From the NCBI GenBank assembly GCA_001414345.1, contig LLCB01000011.1:310001-374000 (forward strand): 64,000 nucleotides of DNA, written 5' to 3'. Source of the DNA: Hymenoscyphus infarciens (lineage: Eukaryota; Ascomycota; Leotiomycetes; Helotiales; Helotiaceae). Made by a program: the position numbers and the translations under genes. Under the pieces are notes generated by a model that worked only from the letters and a program-made list of their open reading frames with translations, was not told where the DNA came from and did no database searches. Positions 60,090-64,000 of this stretch are shown here, in pieces. Numbering within the stretch: position 1 is the stretch's first letter; every line of letters starts with the position of its first letter.

Positions 60090-61334
60090 TTACAGTGGTG
60101 TTTCGGCTCCAGAATTTCCTAGGACATCTTCAATGACGTCTTCCGGACCAATTCCTTCCAACAGAGCCGCCACTGCATCCACATCACTACCCCATTGCAT
60201 GCTTCGTTCCTTTTCTGGTCTAACGATATGAATCCGATGAGGATAAATTTTCCTGGTGGCTAATGCTATTAATGAAGGGGTGGCGAATGTGAGATTATGC
60301 AGAGGAGCGAGACATCTAGGGAGGGATATAATTAGCATTTGGCTCTGCGAGGTGGAATCGAGACGATGTTCGTACTTTGAGAGCTTTCCAAAATGTGCTG
60401 TTGCTACAGCTGATATGCCACCCGCTACAGCTCGGTGAAGCCGTAAAAAGGATATGATATTCTGTTGATATGCCTGTAGCTCTACCGTTACTGTAGCTTG
60501 CTCACTGAGTTCAGAGAGACACTCGATGTCCTGGCCGCCATTAGAAAAATCCCTGCCAAAAAAGAGGATTATTCAAACCTCTGCTGTAATCATAGGCCAC
60601 AGGAAAGATTCTACATCAAGACCTGGACTCTTTTTGACCACTGATGAATTGGAATTCCCATCATCAAACTTCTCCTCCAGGTTCGGAAACCCGTCCTCGG
60701 GATCATGGAAGTGTGAAATGAACATATGGTCGTTCAGATGCTTCGTCAACCTCGGCCCTTGACCACCTGCCAATAATGCTATGAACAAGAATCGTTTCGG
60801 CGCATTCTGGACAGAGGTTCTGGTATATATGCGTCTCGTCCGCATAAGCTCCAACGCCTGTATCTGAACCTGCTTGGGCGCTTCGTCGAGGTTTTTCGCT
60901 ATGATGACATTCGCAATTGTCTTGTTCTCCGCAAAGGTATCGGAAACTGGCGACCGGGAATTGGGTTGGAAGGTAGGCGCATGTAGGAAGTATGAGTCTT
61001 GTCTTGTTCTCACGGGGGAGTTCGATCGAGTTGGGCTCTCGTCGACCGAGAGGATTGCGTGTGCGAAATCATCGAGGGTGGTCTGTTCTGAACAATCGAT
61101 TACAGCATGGGAAAGGCCAAAGACTTTTGCTGCCACCTACATTCTCGTTTGTAAGCAGAGGCAGAAAGGAGCGCATAATTCGTGGCTTACCAGCTCGAGC
61201 TCGTCTACCAGCTCATCGAGAGTATCTGGCACCGTATCAATAATGCAGTGCTCCTTTGCAACAAGACATATCAGAGCGGCCAGTTCCAAGTCACTCAAGT
61301 CGTGGATCTTGCCAATCAATGAATCGTCTGCCAT
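60090..61334 (-). CDS. conserved fungal protein, AAA/Mg-chelatase-like by resemblance
   Basis: Exons are 61334-61191, 61136-60579, 60530-60376 and 60315-60090, total 1083 nt, 360 residues. Introns are 54, 48 and 60 nt, GT-AG. The 48 nt intron (GTTTGA donor, CTAAT branch) removes an otherwise in-frame TGA. Recognisable phrases are ALELMRTRRIYTRTSVQNAP, LLAGGQGPRLTKHLNDHMF, ISHFHDPEDGFPNLEE, ITAEDIECLSEL, AYQQNIISFLRLHRAVAGG, CLAPLHNLTFATPSLIAL, RKIYPHRIHIVRPEKERS and SMQWGSD. These match an ascomycete family often annotated as magnesium-chelatase-like or AAA-type; the RLHRAVAGG and HLNDH regions recall sensor and lid parts of such proteins. No Walker A motif is visible, so ATPase activity is doubtful. 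It shares a 293 bp divergent promoter with VPS16. Confidence 0.8.
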
Positions 61335-61627
61335 CAAGCCTCTCGCACGAGGAAAGGTCAATCGCCCATGTCCAAATCAATTCGCGGTATTCGACGACAG
61401 CAAAAACCTGGGGTTTCGATATTATCTTGGTCGACTGTATGGTGGTGTTGTAGGAGCTTTCCCCCACATTCATGTTGGATCTGATAGCAGCACTAGCGTA
61501 AGCGCTGGGACCACACCTTGAACGTATGGGCATCAGAACTCCAGGCGACCGGCATCATCGACAACCTAACAGAACTACAAACACCAAAACTACAAACACG
61601 ATATGAGGTGACGGAAACCCCGAGAAA
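61335..61627. promoter_or_regulatory. 293 bp divergent promoter region
   Basis: Lies between the start codons of the gene at 60090-61334 (-) and VPS16 (+). No TATA box is obvious. Confidence 0.6.
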
Positions 61628-64000
61628 ATGGCAAATCCGACGGCCGACTGGGAACGGGTTGGTGCTAAGTTCTATCGAAAGATACAGCTTTACACGGCCG
61701 TCTTCGACAAGGATTTGGAGTTGGAGAATTATATTGTCACGGGGTGTTCATATGGTGGAGCTATCGGTGAGTCTCTGTTTTGGGGTTTTTATGAGGTGTT
61801 TTTAAAATCAGATGGGAGCCTCATAAGGAGGTATAGCAAGTGCTCACGGGGGTGGGAGTATTCTTCGATGGAATAATCCTTCTTGCTTGGGAACCTCTTG
61901 CGGTATTTTTTTTTATGGTTTCCAAGTTTCTCCAATGAGGGACGGGGAGAGAAGCAATCTGCGTTGACCCCAAAATCTAACTAATAGCCCCAAGAGAGAA
62001 TCCAGTGGAGAACAAACTTGAGTCCAGTCACGTGGTTATAAAACCTCTATTCTTTATTATGTCGTTATTATTTTGGAGAATGCATGCTGATCCAGTCTCG
62101 AAATATAGCATTACACCGGGATGAATCAAAACTCCATTCTTTCCGAGGAACACAAGCATCCAAATCAAGCATCGACCTCTACAGTTGTGCTGGAAAACCG
62201 ATCAGAAGAATAAACTGGGAGAAGGGTTCCATCAAAGGCCTTGGTTGGTCTGAAGATGAAAAGCTTATTGTGATCACCTCCGATGGGACGGTTCGATGTT
62301 ATTATGATCTCCAGGGAGAATTTACACAATTTTCTCTTGGGAATGGGGCTGAGGAGTATGGTGTAAAGGAGTGCAGGTTTGAATTCCCCATTTCTTTCAG
62401 AAGAATTTGAAGTTGAGAGCTAACATTCGCCAGATTCTATGGTACTGGGTTCGTTGCACTTCTTACCAACAACCACTTAATATCCGTTAGTCGATATGAA
62501 GAACCTCGTCCAAAACTTCTTGCTACCCCTCCTGAGGCCGAGGTCCATTCATGGACTCTCATTCCCCCAGCATATACTCTCTCCCGTTCGGTCGAAGTTC
62601 TTTTGAGTATCTCAAACACAATTTATGTTGTAGATGAAATTGACTCAGAAGACCGGCTCCTCGATATTGGACCCTTTACCCATATCAGTGTATCCCCGAA
62701 TGGGAAGTTTGTGGCACTCTACACAGAAAGTGGAAATGCATATGTTATCACAAGCGATTTCCAAAACAGGTTGAGTGAACATGACTCTCGATCCAAAATT
62801 CCACCCAAGGACGTTCAATGGTGTGGAAATGACGCTGTGGTTATTGCTTGGGAAGACGAGGTTCATATTATTGGACCAAAAAACGCCGCAGCCAGGTACT
62901 TTTATGATGGACGAGTTCACTTGATTGCAGATCACGATGGTGTTCGTCTCATCACAAATGATGTTTGTGACTTCCTCCAAAAAGTACCCGAAGTTACAGA
63001 TGAGGTTTTCCGTTTTGGTACAGAGTCAGCTGCGTCTATACTTCTCGATGCTGTGGAGCAGCTCGAGCATAAATCACCGAAAGCGGATGATAACATACAG
63101 TTGATACGCCCTAACTTGGTGGAAGCAGTTGATACTTGTGTAAGTTTCTTGACAGCCACTCCATTGTTCTCATATCTAATTTCTACCAGGTCAAAGCAGC
63201 TGGTCATGAATTTGACATAAAGCGACAAAAGCAGTTATTAAAGGCTGCATCTTTCGGTAAATCAGTCCTCGATATTTACAACAGCGATGACTTTGTCGAT
63301 ATGTGTGAAATTCTGCGAGTACTAAATGCAGTCCGACACTATGAAATCGGCATACCGCTTTCTTATGAGCAATTCCAGCGACTCACACCTGAGAATCTCG
63401 TCCGTCGATTGATCAATCGCCGAGAATATCTTCTTGCTCTCCGTATCTCGACATACCTCCGTCTCCCAACAGACCGCATTTACGTCCACTGGGCTTCCCA
63501 AAAAGTGCGCGTCGGATCAGAAGACGAAGATACAATCTGCCGTTTAATCGTCTCCAAACTCGATGGCAAACGCGGAATATCGTTTGAAGAAATCGCCCGA
63601 GCAGCATATGACGAAGGACGTGGCCGTCTTGCCACCGAGCTCTTAAACCACGAACCTCGTGCCGGAAAACAAGTACCTCTCCTTCTCTCGATGGAAGAAG
63701 ATGAGATCGCCCTAGACAAAGCGATCGAAAGTGGCGACTCGGACTTAATATTCTTCGTCCTCCTCCACCTAAAAAAGAAGCTCCCCCTCGCCTCTTTCTT
63801 CCGCGTAATCAACACTCGCCCAACCGCAACAGCACTCATCGAATCCTCCGCCCAAAACGAAGACAACGAACTCCTCAAAGACCTCTACTACCAAGACGAC
63901 CGCCGTCTCGACGGTGCAAACATCTTCATCCGCGAATCCCTCCTCCAACCTGACCCCCAGAGTGCCCTCGACAAACTCAGTCTAGCCACAAAACTCATCT
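61628..64000 (+). CDS. VPS16: VPS16, HOPS/CORVET core subunit (3' end outside window)
   Basis: Core subunit of the HOPS and CORVET tethering complexes, needed for fusion at endosomes and vacuole. Exons are 61628-61766, 62109-62376, 62434-63139 and 63190 to the window end, about 641 residues seen. The introns are 342, 57 and 50 nt, GT-AG, all in phase. The N-terminus, MANPTADWERVGAKFYRKIQ, is the usual Vps16 opening. The beta-propeller half includes RRINWEKGSIKGLGWSEDEK and HISVSPNGKFVALYTESGNA. The alpha-solenoid half includes KQLLKAASFGKSVLDIYNSD, LVRRLINRREYLLALRISTY and LLSMEEDEIALDKAIESGDS. About a quarter of the usual length (roughly 830 residues) lies beyond the edge. The 342 nt first intron is unusually long for this window. 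Confidence 0.94.

Noticed and set aside
60573..60575. In-frame TGA suggesting a broken gene at 60090-61334
   Set aside because: A 48 nt GT-AG intron (60578-60531) with a CTAAT branch removes it and restores the family phrase ITAEDI.
1..64000. tRNA genes and CRISPR-like arrays
   Set aside because: A visual scan for B-box-like GGTTCGAATCC patterns and for evenly spaced direct repeats gave nothing convincing.

Overview
This window looks like nuclear DNA of a filamentous ascomycete (Pezizomycotina). The gene families resemble those of Leotiomycetes such as Botrytis and Sclerotinia, but that placement is inference from remembered family resemblance; no search was run. The fungal signature is clear: introns mostly of 43-110 nt with GTA/GTG-type donors and CTAAC/CTAAT/CTGAT-like branch sites, a C2H2 plus fungal-trans transcription factor, an MFS hexose transporter, and endosomal and ribosome-biogenesis genes. 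No bacterial-type operons, CRISPR arrays, rRNA genes or confident tRNA genes were seen.

Layout. 1-4 kb: the end of an unknown gene, then the sorting nexin MVP1 in seven exons. 4.4-12.6 kb: a decayed coding fragment, a roughly 6 kb block of extreme A+T content that looks like RIP (repeat-induced point mutation) debris, and the relic of a DUF2235 hydrolase gene at its right margin. Inside the block is a long inverted-repeat element with two partial relatives. 14-22 kb: a Ser/Arg-rich repeat protein, a small hAT-like MITE and a large C2H2 transcription factor. 22-31 kb: mostly gene-free sequence with short tandem repeats and one poorly resolved multi-exon gene. 31-36 kb: a hexose transporter with three CreA-like sites upstream, a small coiled-coil gene without a clear 5' end, and a 478 bp MITE with an exact 8 bp target-site duplication. 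38-44 kb: a DUF7053 gene, LAS1 (with a 1 kb intron) and a low-complexity hypothetical protein. 44-52 kb: no gene recognised. 52-64 kb: NAD kinase, a RING-finger protein, a conserved fungal protein of unclear function, and the start of VPS16, which runs off the window.

The recognisable genes are independent housekeeping units rather than a cluster. MVP1 and VPS16 both act in endosome-to-vacuole traffic, LAS1 in pre-rRNA processing, and NAD kinase in NADP supply. The hexose transporter is the only gene with a visible candidate regulatory site cluster. I found no convincing new multi-gene system. The most unusual material is the transposon-derived sequence (three element families, one inside the RIP-like block), the long LAS1 intron, and two small genes visible only after splicing the frames by hand. 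Exon boundaries were read by eye from splice motifs and reading-frame continuity; for every complete multi-exon model the summed exon lengths divide by three.
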